Positions 26,401 through 34,568 of a stretch of 37,634 bases of DNA are shown here, piece by piece. The DNA comes from Bizionia sp. Its GTDB lineage: Bacteria; Bacteroidota; Bacteroidia; Flavobacteriales; Flavobacteriaceae. The translations under genes and the position numbers were made by a program. The stretch covers positions 1-37,634 of the forward strand of contig JAHDHI010000050.1 of NCBI GenBank assembly GCA_020631395.1, in the 5' to 3' direction. The notes below the pieces were generated by a model. It saw only the letters and a list, made by a program, of their open reading frames with translations. It was not told the origin of the DNA and did not search any database. Each line of letters begins with the position of its first letter. Position 1 is the stretch's first letter.

Positions 26401-29400
26401 AGTAAGAGTGGTCTCTTTATAGGACAAAGCTACACTATCTGGTGTCAAATCTACTTGAGTTTGAAATAAGAAGGCAAAGTGCTCTTCTTGACATTTAACA
26501 ATTTTTGGTGCGCGTGTACCTAGCACCATACCATAATCAGCGATTATCGTTTTATTGATTTGCATCTCTGGTTTTTCGACTACATCTTTTAAGAACTGAA
26601 TATAACTTTCGATGAAATCATCAATGGTAGCTGCCTTAAAAAGATTTGTATCGTATTCGACAAACCCTTCTATTCCATTCTTATTTTCTATGTTTTCTGC
26701 AAATACGTTAACAACCATGTCAAATCGGCAACTTTCATTTTCCATCAACTCAAACTTGGAATCCAGCCCCAGAAAGTCAATCTGAGCTTGCGGTTGATTT
26801 TGAAATGCCAACATAATTTGAAATAAAGGATGCCAACCAGTGGAGCCAGAACGATTAAGCTCTTGAACCAGCAAATCAAAAGGTAAGTCTTGATGAGCAT
26901 AAGCCGATAGGTCTTGTTCTTTAACCCTTTCCAATAACTTTTGAAAGGTCGGGTTACCTGAGGTATCTACTCGCAAGACCAAGTTATTTACAAAGAAGCC
27001 TATTAAATCTCTAACTTTGGAATCTTTACGACCTGCAATTGGTGTTCCTATTACAATGTCTGTCCCTGCTCCAAAATGAGTTAACAAGCAACATAGACTC
27101 GCATGTAAAACCATAAATAGGGTTGCATTCTGATCTTCGGATAACAACACTAAATCTGCATGAAGTTTGGAACTAATAACGAAACTTTTACGATTACCTC
27201 TATAAGTAGGCTTTTTGGGACGAAAATAGTCTGTGGGAAGAGACACCAAAGCTGGTAAAGCGGCTAGGTTCTTAACCCAATAATTAAGTTGTCGACTAAT
27301 AATTGAATTGTGTGTATTTTCTTTTTGAAATATATTTCGTTGCCAAATGGCATAATCCGCATATTGTACAGGTAAGGGCTTCCAATTTGAAACTTCATTG
27401 TTCAATCGTGCAGAATAAACTATGGAAAGATCTCTCCAGAGCGGAGCGAATGACCAACCATCGAAAGCAATATGGTGTACAATGATCAACAATACATATG
27501 CTCTATCATCTATACGTAGCAACTTAGCTTTAATGGGAATTTCCTTTGTCAGATCAAATGCATGTCTAGACGACTCCTTCAATGTATTCTGCAAATCCAT
27601 TGATGCCGATACATTCAACACCTCCAACTCTACTTTTGCCCTGTTGAGAATTCTTTGATAAGAGCGACCTTCCTTTTCATAAAAAATCGTTCGTAGACAT
27701 TCATGTCGTTCCAGTACATCGTTTAACGTATCAGACAGAGCTTCAATATTTAATTCCCCTGAAAACTCAACCGTAAATGGAACATTGTATGTTTCATTTG
27801 GGCCTTCGAGATTAAAGAGAAACCATAATCGTTGTTGTGAAAAAGATAGAGGAATATCATTTGGTCTGGGTTGTTTGTATAGGAGGAAATTAATTTTCGA
27901 ATCAAAATCCATTTTTTTGATTAAGGTCGCAACTGTCGGGTTTTCAAAAAAAACTTCAATGGGTACATCTACATTCAACACATCACGAAAACGATTCGTT
28001 AAAATTATTACTGACAATGAGTTCCCTCCCAATTCAAAAAAATTATCATCCAACAATACTTTGGACAGCCCCAAGGTCTCCCCAAATAAGTGGCATACAA
28101 TGACCTCCATATGAGTTTCGGCTTTTCTTCCTCCTAAACTTTCATATGAACTCAAGGCTAGAAGAGATTCTTTATTGATTTTTTTTCTAGAGGTCAATGG
28201 CATTTTGCTTATGGGAACAATTGTGTCAGGCCACATGTATTCAGGAAGTCTTTTTTGTAAATGAGCTTTTATTTGAATGAGCAACATATTTATTTCACGT
28301 GAAATAGCCGGGTAATTCGTATGGGCTTCGAGATCATATGATGAAATCTTCCTTTGATATAAATTTGAGTAAGAGCAATTCTTAAAAGACTTGTGAATAA
28401 AAACAAGGTCAACCAACCCATGATTGCCAAACTGGGAATGTATTACTGATATTTCATAATTGTTTTGTTTAGCTAAAGCTTTAAAATCCTCTAATTTAGG
28501 CTTAATTGCATATGATTGAAAATAGGTCTCTTTGACAGCTTCTAAAGCTTCATTATTGGAAATCTTTTCGCAAGCTTCCAAAATAGGAGCAATACGTGCG
28601 TTTGGCACACCCCTTAAACATAAAGATTGCTTCTTATTCCCTTCAAGAATGCTTTTTAAAGATTGGAAATCATAATCATCCCAATCCAGAATGTCCTTGA
28701 CTTCACATCGTTTTTCTTCTTTTAGTGATTTCTTGAATATGACGGTGTCGTAACGATATTGAGACATTTCATTTATGAGATCCCCTCCTTTAAGTCTTGT
28801 TTCCAAACAATCTACATCCGATCTCGTTTTGCTCCAAACAGTAAAGAAATCCGAAGAGATCAAGAGCTCTGATTCCATCATCATGTCACGCTCCACCGAC
28901 ATTGTAAGTTGCTCGACAGTATTGGTTTTTTTATTATATAGATGCACTTCCGTGTAGAAATGACGCTGTAACTTGAAATCACGTACATCTCCTATAAATA
29001 TTCTACCAGAAGGAGATAGCAAATTCATTGCCTTGTTCAGTACATCGACAAAATAGTTTGCATCAGGGAAATATTGACATACTGAATTTATAATGATGGT
29101 ATCGAATGTTTGTTTTGGAAGTTTATTTATTGAGTCTGCAGCTTGATGAAACAATTTTATTCGACTAGAAGATAATGGATGGTCTTCTAGGGCAGCATTT
29201 AATTTGATTATTGCTTTTTCCGATAGATCGGTTCCCCAATAAAGCTCGGTCTGCTCATAAATATTTTTCAACAACAGTCCAGTACCGACTCCTATTTCCA
29301 AAACTTTTTGAGGCTTAAGTCCCCTAATTCGTTCAAGCGTCATACCCAACCATTCGTGCATATGAGATAGAGCTATGGGTTTACCATCAAAACTACTATT

Positions 29401-30861
29401 CCATCCAACGAATTCATAAGCTTCATCAACTAAGTTCGGTTCCTTGTAGATTTCTTCATAAATTTTTTTCCATTCCTTGACTTGCGATTCTTTTAATCTA
29501 TCATTACTTGATCTAATACCATAATTTAAAACGATGTAAGCCAACAATTGATTCCCTGTTTCTTTTTTTTGAGCTACAACTGAAGCCTGTGACACCTTAG
29601 GATGAGACCGAAGTGCTTCTTCGACCTCTCCAAGTTCTACTCTATACCCTCGGACTTTTACCTGCTGATCTTTTCGTCCTATGTATACTAATTCTTCATT
29701 TTCATTCCAACGCACTAAGTCTCCTGTTTGGTACATTCGAGAACCAACCATGCCAAAAGGATCTGGTAAAAACTTTTCAGCTGTTAAACCTGGTTTATTC
29801 AAATAGCCTCTGGCCATACCTACACTAGATATATATAGCTCTCCAATCTCTTGACCTCTAACTGGTTCAAAGTTATCATCTAATACATAAGCACTCATTT
29901 CATGCATGGGCTTCCCAATAGGTATGACATTTGAAATTTTATATGCAGGGATGCTGTAAATACTGAAAAATGTGGTGGTTTCTGTAGGGCCATAAACGTG
30001 AAAAATATCGGTTTCAGGTAACTTTTGTCTCATTTTGCAAACAAAATCTAACAAACATTGTTCGCCACCAAACAAAATCTGTTTCAAATCAAGCAAATGA
30101 ATTGCCTCCTCTTGTGCCAAGAGATTAAATAAGGCTGTAGTGAAAAATACTGAAGTTACTTTCCTATGGGCAATAAGTTTCACCAAATAGTCTGTAGTAA
30201 AACCGTCCTCTTTAGCAACAACAATAGAACCACCTTTTAGCAATGGAATCCAAATCTCGAAAGTAGAGGCATCGAAAGCAACTTGAGAATGAAATAGAAC
30301 CCTGACTTGATTCTCTAGATTCCATGAAGTATCTAAAGCCAAATTATTAATCGCACCGTGGGTAATGCAAACCCCTTTGGGTGTCCCTGTAGATCCAGAT
30401 GTGTACATCACATAGGCAAGTTGAGATGAATGCATCTGCTTTAAAGCAACATGAGGTTTGTCTATGGGTAACTTTTTGTTTATTAATTTTCCTATATCGA
30501 TAATTTCTATCTCATCTGTCCAATTGAAGTAATTGCCATTACTGACAATTAGATTGCATTGTGATTCTGTCACCATATGCCTTAAACGGCTTTCCGGTTC
30601 CCGCAAATACAATGGTAGGTATGTGGCTCCTGCTTTAAGTATAGCCAGGACAGCAATAATAAATTGAGTGGATCTAGGTAAAAAAATTGCAATTATTTCT
30701 TCTTGTTGCACTCCTTTGCTTCTTAACTCGTGTGCTAATTGGCTAGAAAGAATGTCCAATTCTAAAAAAGTTGATTTTCTATTACCATCTATAACCGCTA
30801 TAGAATCTGGGCTTTTATTAACTTGCTCCTCAAAAAGATAAATCAAATTTTCTACACCCAT
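23488..30861 (-). CDS. Two-module NRPS, A-NMT-T-C-A-T-R (LtxA/TleA-like)
   Basis: 2457-residue assembly line. A1 (about 1-430; YTSGSTGTPKG at 153) contains an N-methyltransferase insertion (SAM motif LEIGVGTG near 519; RYDTVIFKK later), then T1 (LGGNSLS, Ser about 947), C (HHIAFDG about 1128), A2 (YTSGSSGTPKP near 1618), T2 (LGGHSLL, Ser about 2002) and a terminal reductase (LTGATGFLG near 2087; Y-VQN-K near 2246). Pocket residues read by hand are D-A-F-F-L-G-V-T-F-K for A1 (branched aliphatic, Val/Ile type) and D-G-W-T-I-S-G-V-C-K for A2 (large aromatic, Trp plausible). There is no starter C domain and no thioesterase, so a dipeptide is released reductively as aldehyde or alcohol. Domain order equals that of LtxA/TleA/MpnB, which make N-methyl-Val(Ile)-tryptophanol. 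Confidence 0.93.
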   Translation of the reverse strand: MGVENLIYLFEEQVNKSPDSIAVIDGNRKSTFLELDILSSQLAHELRSKGVQQEEIIAIFLPRSTQFIIAVLAILKAGATYLPLYLREPESRLRHMVTESQCNLIVSNGNYFNWTDEIEIIDIGKLINKKLPIDKPHVALKQMHSSQLAYVMYTSGSTGTPKGVCITHGAINNLALDTSWNLENQVRVLFHSQVAFDASTFEIWIPLLKGGSIVVAKEDGFTTDYLVKLIAHRKVTSVFFTTALFNLLAQEEAIHLLDLKQILFGGEQCLLDFVCKMRQKLPETDIFHVYGPTETTTFFSIYSIPAYKISNVIPIGKPMHEMSAYVLDDNFEPVRGQEIGELYISSVGMARGYLNKPGLTAEKFLPDPFGMVGSRMYQTGDLVRWNENEELVYIGRKDQQVKVRGYRVELGEVEEALRSHPKVSQASVVAQKKETGNQLLAYIVLNYGIRSSNDRLKESQVKEWKKIYEEIYKEPNLVDEAYEFVGWNSSFDGKPIALSHMHEWLGMTLERIRGLKPQKVLEIGVGTGLLLKNIYEQTELYWGTDLSEKAIIKLNAALEDHPLSSSRIKLFHQAADSINKLPKQTFDTIIINSVCQYFPDANYFVDVLNKAMNLLSPSGRIFIGDVRDFKLQRHFYTEVHLYNKKTNTVEQLTMSVERDMMMESELLISSDFFTVWSKTRSDVDCLETRLKGGDLINEMSQYRYDTVIFKKSLKEEKRCEVKDILDWDDYDFQSLKSILEGNKKQSLCLRGVPNARIAPILEACEKISNNEALEAVKETYFQSYAIKPKLEDFKALAKQNNYEISVIHSQFGNHGLVDLVFIHKSFKNCSYSNLYQRKISSYDLEAHTNYPAISREINMLLIQIKAHLQKRLPEYMWPDTIVPISKMPLTSRKKINKESLLALSSYESLGGRKAETHMEVIVCHLFGETLGLSKVLLDDNFFELGGNSLSVIILTNRFRDVLNVDVPIEVFFENPTVATLIKKMDFDSKINFLLYKQPRPNDIPLSFSQQRLWFLFNLEGPNETYNVPFTVEFSGELNIEALSDTLNDVLERHECLRTIFYEKEGRSYQRILNRAKVELEVLNVSASMDLQNTLKESSRHAFDLTKEIPIKAKLLRIDDRAYVLLIIVHHIAFDGWSFAPLWRDLSIVYSARLNNEVSNWKPLPVQYADYAIWQRNIFQKENTHNSIISRQLNYWVKNLAALPALVSLPTDYFRPKKPTYRGNRKSFVISSKLHADLVLLSEDQNATLFMVLHASLCCLLTHFGAGTDIVIGTPIAGRKDSKVRDLIGFFVNNLVLRVDTSGNPTFQKLLERVKEQDLSAYAHQDLPFDLLVQELNRSGSTGWHPLFQIMLAFQNQPQAQIDFLGLDSKFELMENESCRFDMVVNVFAENIENKNGIEGFVEYDTNLFKAATIDDFIESYIQFLKDVVEKPEMQINKTIIADYGMVLGTRAPKIVKCQEEHFAFLFQTQVDLTPDSVALSYKETTLTYGELKLAVNKLTRLLISKGMGPEKIVALAIPRSVDWIVACLAVLESGAAFMPLDHTFPKERINHMLQKSRASLVLTSLEIVSELFFVEQEMVVVDSLKVRNMLNGLSSSRIEPFELLNPLLVASPAYVIYTSGSSGTPKPVIVTHMGITQIVDAQKKRFKLGESSRVLLFASQSFDGFFWELCSLLTGASLVVVEKEGLMAGKTLVNTISNQGITHVTLPPAVLGLMENEKMEDLEMMIVSGESPKANLLSKWTYNRRIINGYGPTESTVCTTLSQPMSDNEIPNLGQAISNTTVYLLDEFLDPVPVGACGELYISGSGLARGYFNEPAMTAERFLPCPFGGVGSRMYRTGDLARWTIDGNLAFMGRMDSQIKIRGFRVEPDEIQVVLEKHPLVDQVVVKIGEDNLKNNQLDVYVTIFKEKKESEHVSSLKLRDYLKKRLPTYMMPASISIIESIPLTKNGKVNYDALMDIPRKQLKNDEISLTSTERKLYKLFCELLEIDEVGVNESFFELGGHSLLGVEFMSKLYQRWNVELPVETLFQFPSIGELGREIDELAVEDEKTPEFCFMLNSDAQMVNRIVWDVDVLKDKRDSNTPKFVLLTGATGFLGAFLIDALLKKYEQVIIYCLVRALSKEEANQRIIKNLSNYTLEQAMESNRIRALCGDLSLDDLGLASDEFDELASKLDCIYHNGAKVNGLGAYDELKKTNIKGTYEIIRLATHLKVKPIHYVSTLAVAFNNDKPEESISEEKRLKANEVLSNGYVQNKWVEEEMLWSAHKKGLPISIYRPGRIGGFSKNGIGNENDAFWQLVFAMLTIQAMPYFKAEDNLFFDLVPVDYVADAIVQISKNDDSFNGKTFNLFHKVEFARIVEILKNMGYKLEGMDYKDWKDKLKRAVYENENHKQLHKAFLLCDSLEGMFRFSSMEYCTDNIEAKAAENIIKPPMIENMILIKYIRHFIETGFFPKIDVEVSG

Positions 30862-31880
30862 TTTTTGTTTTTATTTAAACATTAAGATTTTATAAATCAT
30901 ATTAATGCCTTTTGGACCAAACCAAATTACATTAATAGACCATAACTAACGGGTAAGTGTTGAGTATGTAGATTATAAGGGGAGATAGATAATAAAACAA
31001 TCCTCGAAGATATCTGTCAAGTCATCAAACGAAGAACAATTCATTTTTTAGTTTGATGCCAACCTTAGGTTTTCAAACTCTGCTTTATAAATTTTAGATC
31101 AGAAGAATTCTATTGGAATAAATTGGTTAGATGTCCATCAATTCTCATTAATCTGGTTTTGGCATGATAAAAAGCAAAAATCTATTAAAAAGCAGTTTTT
31201 GAAATAAAAAAGGTTCTTTAGAATTCATATCATCACTTCAAACTAGTCAATAAAAAATGACTTTTTCTAAAGCTTGTGTCTATGATTTTTTTTGCCAATT
31301 CATCACCATTTATTAATTGTTTTCTTAGAAATGATGTGGCTTTACGAAAAGGGTAAGAGTAAAATAATTGTAACATTATAACGAGGGATTTAAAATAATT
31401 ATCAAATGTTTCTTGCTTATAAATATAATATAATTCTACAAATTACTTTAATTATTATTAAATATTTAAAAATCAATAGAATACAAAACTTCATTTTAAA
31501 AAAAAGCACCCAATTATTTATAAGGCTTCTAACCTCCTTTCACCTCTATTTTAAGAGCTAGTTAAGGCAAGGGATTTCGAGCCATTTTCATTCAAATTAA
31601 TGTACTCGTAGAAAGGAAGTCATAAAGTATATTTGCCCTAAAATAATTTTAAATCCCTAAATAGTAATCGTTTGTCTGTAAATTCACATTTTATCACCTA
31701 TAGCTTTTATCCCAAAAAAGATAAAATTTGTTGATTTCCATAAAAAATCGAGTTTATCCAAAATTTTGTGTTTTTGAAAATCTTCAAAAAAAACACAGGA
31801 ACCAATCCTTCTGATTTCATCAAAAGTTTAAATCAAGAAGAAAAAAGAGATCTAATTCATAAGTAAATCGCCTAAAGCAT
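30862..31880. other. Long AT-rich leader upstream of the NRPS operon
   Basis: 1019 bp without a gene between the NRPS start and the stress block. It should contain the cluster promoter. I searched the minus strand for the Bacteroidota TAnnTTTG element (CAAAnnTA on the plus strand) in the first 450 bp and found none exact. The part from about 31380 to 31500 is extremely AT-rich. A hairpin at its far end is annotated separately. No tRNA, riboswitch or regulator gene was recognised. Confidence 0.5.
31767..31797 (-). terminator. Probable terminator of the eRF1-like gene
   Basis: TGTGTTTTTGAA pairs with TTCAAAAAAAACACA around an AATC loop, with a three-base bulge. It lies about 85 bp past the stop of the 135-residue gene. 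The tail is not a clean T-tract. Confidence 0.4.
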
Positions 31881-32288
31881 TTAATTCGACTCAAAAAAAT
31901 CTCTTACCCAAGCTTTGACTTGGGCTTCTGTCATACTATCCGTTTTTTTAACTGCCTTGACTTTAACACTTAAACTATTGTAGTTTGCATGCAATTCCTT
32001 TCTAAATTTCTCATTAGTTTCTGCAGGTCCGAATAGCACCAAGGCATCTGCATCTTTAATTTTCAAAGCAATCTCTTTAAAATACTGTTTCAATTGCTGA
32101 TTTTCACGTTCCAAATACTTTCTGTCGTGAACAACATCTTGTGGCCCTCCTTTAAACCGTGTTCCAGAACCACCTCCAGGATGATAATGTTCAATATTAG
32201 AATCTATTTCATCAAATGCTTCATTTCCGTTTTCAATGGTTGTAACAAAGGCTTTATCCTTATCTAACCAAACACCAATTTTCTTCAT
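31881..32288 (-). CDS. Small eRF1-domain/BaeRF-like stress protein
   Basis: 135 residues, soluble, no signal peptide. It opens with MKKIGVWLDKDKAFV and carries a conserved-looking Gly-rich turn (HPGGGSG, about 36-42), a KGGPQDVVHDRKYLERE segment and a VLFGPAETNEKF motif near 85. The beta-strand/alpha-helix layout and the FGP-x-E motif resemble bacterial eRF1 domain-2-like (BaeRF / host-attachment) proteins found with stress genes. That assignment is by pattern only. A degenerate copy of the proposed stress palindrome (32325-32336) lies about 37 bp upstream. The neighbouring universal stress protein genes support a role in stress or slow growth. Confidence 0.6.
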   Translation of the reverse strand: MKKIGVWLDKDKAFVTTIENGNEAFDEIDSNIEHYHPGGGSGTRFKGGPQDVVHDRKYLERENQQLKQYFKEIALKIKDADALVLFGPAETNEKFRKELHANYNSLSVKVKAVKKTDSMTEAQVKAWVRDFFESN

Positions 32289-32324
32289 CTTTCGTATATT
32301 TTAATTATTTAAATCGTTCTCCGC

Positions 32325-32336
32325 CAACATTGGTCT
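32325..32336. promoter_or_regulatory. Degenerate stress palindrome upstream of the eRF1-like gene
   Basis: CAACATTGGTCT contains ACATTGGTC, identical over nine bases to the palindrome at 33671-33682. The outer bases do not match. It lies 37 bp before the start codon. Confidence 0.35.
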
Positions 32337-32417
32337 CTTGATGTGAAATGCAATGCTCCTTAACAAAGGACATAACTAGCTCCTCATATAAAAAACATTA
32401 CCGACAACATCAATCAA

Positions 32418-33251
32418 CTACCCTGGAATCACCAAAAAGGGAATTGTTGAATGAAAACCTATTTTCTTTATAACTGGTTCTTTAATGATACTTTCCAAAA
32501 AACTATGCTCATAGTTTACCATAGCCAAGACATCTATCTCTGATTCGTTAATGAAATCATTTATTTCCACAGCTTTTTTGGCATAGTCAGACATCCAATT
32601 AAAACTATACTCACAATCCTTTAAATACGTTTTTAGTTTTATTAGATTATATTCTTGTATATCTGTTAGATCTTTTTCTTCATTTATATGCAGAATTCTA
32701 ATTTTTGAATCGAATAATTTAGCCAAACGCTTAAGTGGCAACAATTCCTCTCCATAAAAACGATTGAAATCTGTTGGAAAAGCAATTTGGCTAGGTTCTA
32801 CAAAATCGAACTCATCCGGAACAAGCAATATGGGGCAGAGTTTCATTTTCTTGATAATATGTACCGTATTGCTTCCAAAGAAGATTTCTTTGGCCTTTGT
32901 AGCCCCTTTTGTCCCCATTACAACAAGGTTTATATCATACTTTCTTATTGTTGTCTCTATGGCATTTTGCAAATCCTCCGAGCTTAAAACAATTTCAAAG
33001 TCGTGATTGGTTCCAACATTCGCATTTTGGGCCATCTCTTTTAATTCCAACAATTCTTTCCTATCATTTTTACTCATGGTCTCCAATAACTTATTGGAAA
33101 AATTGGACATTGTAGAGGTTTTCATTTTTGAAGAGTGCAAGAAATAGAATGTGCATTCTTCTTTAGCATACAACTTCAAGGCGTACACTGCTGCGCTCCA
33201 AGCGTTATCTGAGAAATCCGTTGGCAATAAAACATTTGTTTTCATAAACAT
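32418..33251 (-). CDS. Universal stress protein, tandem UspA domains (copy 1)
   Basis: 277 residues with two UspA-type folds. The first opens VLLPTDFSDNAWSAAVYALK and carries the ATP-loop-like VVMGTKGATKAKEIFFGSNT followed by CPILLVP. The second (AFPTDF near 165) is diverged and lacks a clear GxxG-9x-G(S/T) loop, as in many Bacteroidota tandem Usps. It probably binds ATP in the first domain and acts during starvation or oxygen limitation. It is divergent from a second Usp gene at 33731, with a 479-bp region between them. A partial stress palindrome lies 33 bp upstream. Confidence 0.88.
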   Translation of the reverse strand: MFMKTNVLLPTDFSDNAWSAAVYALKLYAKEECTFYFLHSSKMKTSTMSNFSNKLLETMSKNDRKELLELKEMAQNANVGTNHDFEIVLSSEDLQNAIETTIRKYDINLVVMGTKGATKAKEIFFGSNTVHIIKKMKLCPILLVPDEFDFVEPSQIAFPTDFNRFYGEELLPLKRLAKLFDSKIRILHINEEKDLTDIQEYNLIKLKTYLKDCEYSFNWMSDYAKKAVEINDFINESEIDVLAMVNYEHSFLESIIKEPVIKKIGFHSTIPFLVIPG

Positions 33252-33283
33252 TAGAACTTTAAATTAAAGTCTAAAATTAATGC

Positions 33284-33295
33284 TGACAAATACCT
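33284..33295. promoter_or_regulatory. Partial stress palindrome upstream of usp copy 1
   Basis: TGACAAATACCT; read on the minus strand it matches TGACATTTGTCA at 9 of 12 positions. It lies 33 bp upstream of the minus-strand usp gene. Confidence 0.35.
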
Positions 33296-33670
33296 TTTAC
33301 AATGATATTAATCAGTTAAGATTTGTTTTATGGTTTTGATTGATTAAAAGAATATTCCTTTTATTGTTAATTCATCATTTAGTAAATTAATATGTGTTTT
33401 TGAATAAGCCCCACAACCATTCAAGTATTCATTCGAAAAGTTTTAATTTTCCTTTTTAGACAACAATGTACATAGTCGATGGGATTCTACCGAGGTAAGA
33501 CAAGAAACTTTAATTCCGTCAAGCAATTTTGGAGTTTACTCTTTTGCATGAGTAGTCAGAAAACATTTTACGAGTTTAAGTTACAGAAATATGCATATTC
33601 CCTTCCAGAAGCAAAAAGCAATAAAATAACAAGAATTATAAAATAGGTCTGTCCAATATTTATCCAAAAC

Positions 33671-33682
33671 TGACATTGGTCA
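33671..33682. promoter_or_regulatory. Stress palindrome TGAC-N4-GTCA upstream of usp copy 2
   Basis: TGACATTGGTCA, a TGAC-N4-GTCA inverted repeat 49 bp before the start codon. It differs at one base from the site upstream of hsp20 (37163-37174). The form resembles CRP/FNR-family half-sites. Confidence 0.5.
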
Positions 33683-33730
33683 TTTCGTTAGCTAGACTTC
33701 CTGTGTACTTTGCAATAAAACTACAAGACA

Positions 33731-34561
33731 ATGAAAAATATTCTTTTACCAACGGATTTCTCAGCCAACTCATTGAATGCAATGACCTATGCAATGCAAT
33801 TGTTTAAAGACCAAGAGTGTACATTTTATGTCTTGAACGTTCAAAAACACTCAGAATTCATTCTCGATGATCTTATGGCTGCACCAACTACAACCACATT
33901 GCACAGCGCCATAGCCCAAGACAATAAAAAAGAATTGCATCAATTGGTTACACAATTGAAAGAAGACAACAACAATCAAAACTTCACATTTAAAAAGCTT
34001 TTTGACTTTGACTCATTAACGGCTGCAATAAAACAAGTTGTCGCCTCAGAAATCATAGACCTCATCATTATGGGGAGCAATGGTGCCACTGGAGCCAAAG
34101 AAGTTATTTTTGGCAGCAATACTTTAAAGGTAATTCGCTCAGTCCAGTGCCCTATTTTGGTAATTCCTGAAAATTACAATTTTAAGCCCATTGATTACAT
34201 TTTGTTCTCTATTGAGGATTGCAAGGGGTTAAAAAAGAATCAAATTAAACCACTCATTCAAATTAAGGAAATGCACCAGTCTTCACTAAGCGTATTGGAA
34301 CTAAACCCAAACAACGAAATGGACAAGGCAAATCTCAAAACTTGCTTAAAGGATCTTTTCGAAGATACTCCATTCAATTATCACAGTATAGGCAATGTCC
34401 CTATTCCAATGGCTATCAATTCTACAATACAGCTATTGAATTTCGACATGCATACTTTGTCTATAGAAGCTAAATCATTCCTCAATAGATTTGTCTTTGG
34501 TACGAAAGACTATGAAATTTGCTACGGAACAATGGTACCATTACTTGTATTGCGTCCCTGA
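33731..34561 (+). CDS. Universal stress protein, tandem UspA domains (copy 2)
   Basis: 276 residues, paralogue of the divergent gene at 32418-33251. The first domain has ILLPTDFSANSLNAMTYAMQ and LIIMGSNGATGAKEVIFGSN followed by CPILVIPE, which is the ATP-binding type of Usp loop. The C-terminal domain is much diverged and shows no nucleotide loop. It ends seven bases from the convergent ldhA stop codon, leaving no room for a separate terminator. The palindrome just upstream suggests control together with hsp20. Confidence 0.88.
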   Translation: MKNILLPTDFSANSLNAMTYAMQLFKDQECTFYVLNVQKHSEFILDDLMAAPTTTTLHSAIAQDNKKELHQLVTQLKEDNNNQNFTFKKLFDFDSLTAAIKQVVASEIIDLIIMGSNGATGAKEVIFGSNTLKVIRSVQCPILVIPENYNFKPIDYILFSIEDCKGLKKNQIKPLIQIKEMHQSSLSVLELNPNNEMDKANLKTCLKDLFEDTPFNYHSIGNVPIPMAINSTIQLLNFDMHTLSIEAKSFLNRFVFGTKDYEICYGTMVPLLVLRP

Positions 34562-34568
34562 ATAAAAA

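Larger units (their letters stand above)
33252..33730. other. Divergent regulatory region between two usp genes
   Basis: 479 bp, AT-rich, no gene. It contains a half-conserved palindrome near the left gene (33284-33295) and a near-perfect one near the right gene (33671-33682). Between them I saw no further structure that I can name. Confidence 0.55.
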
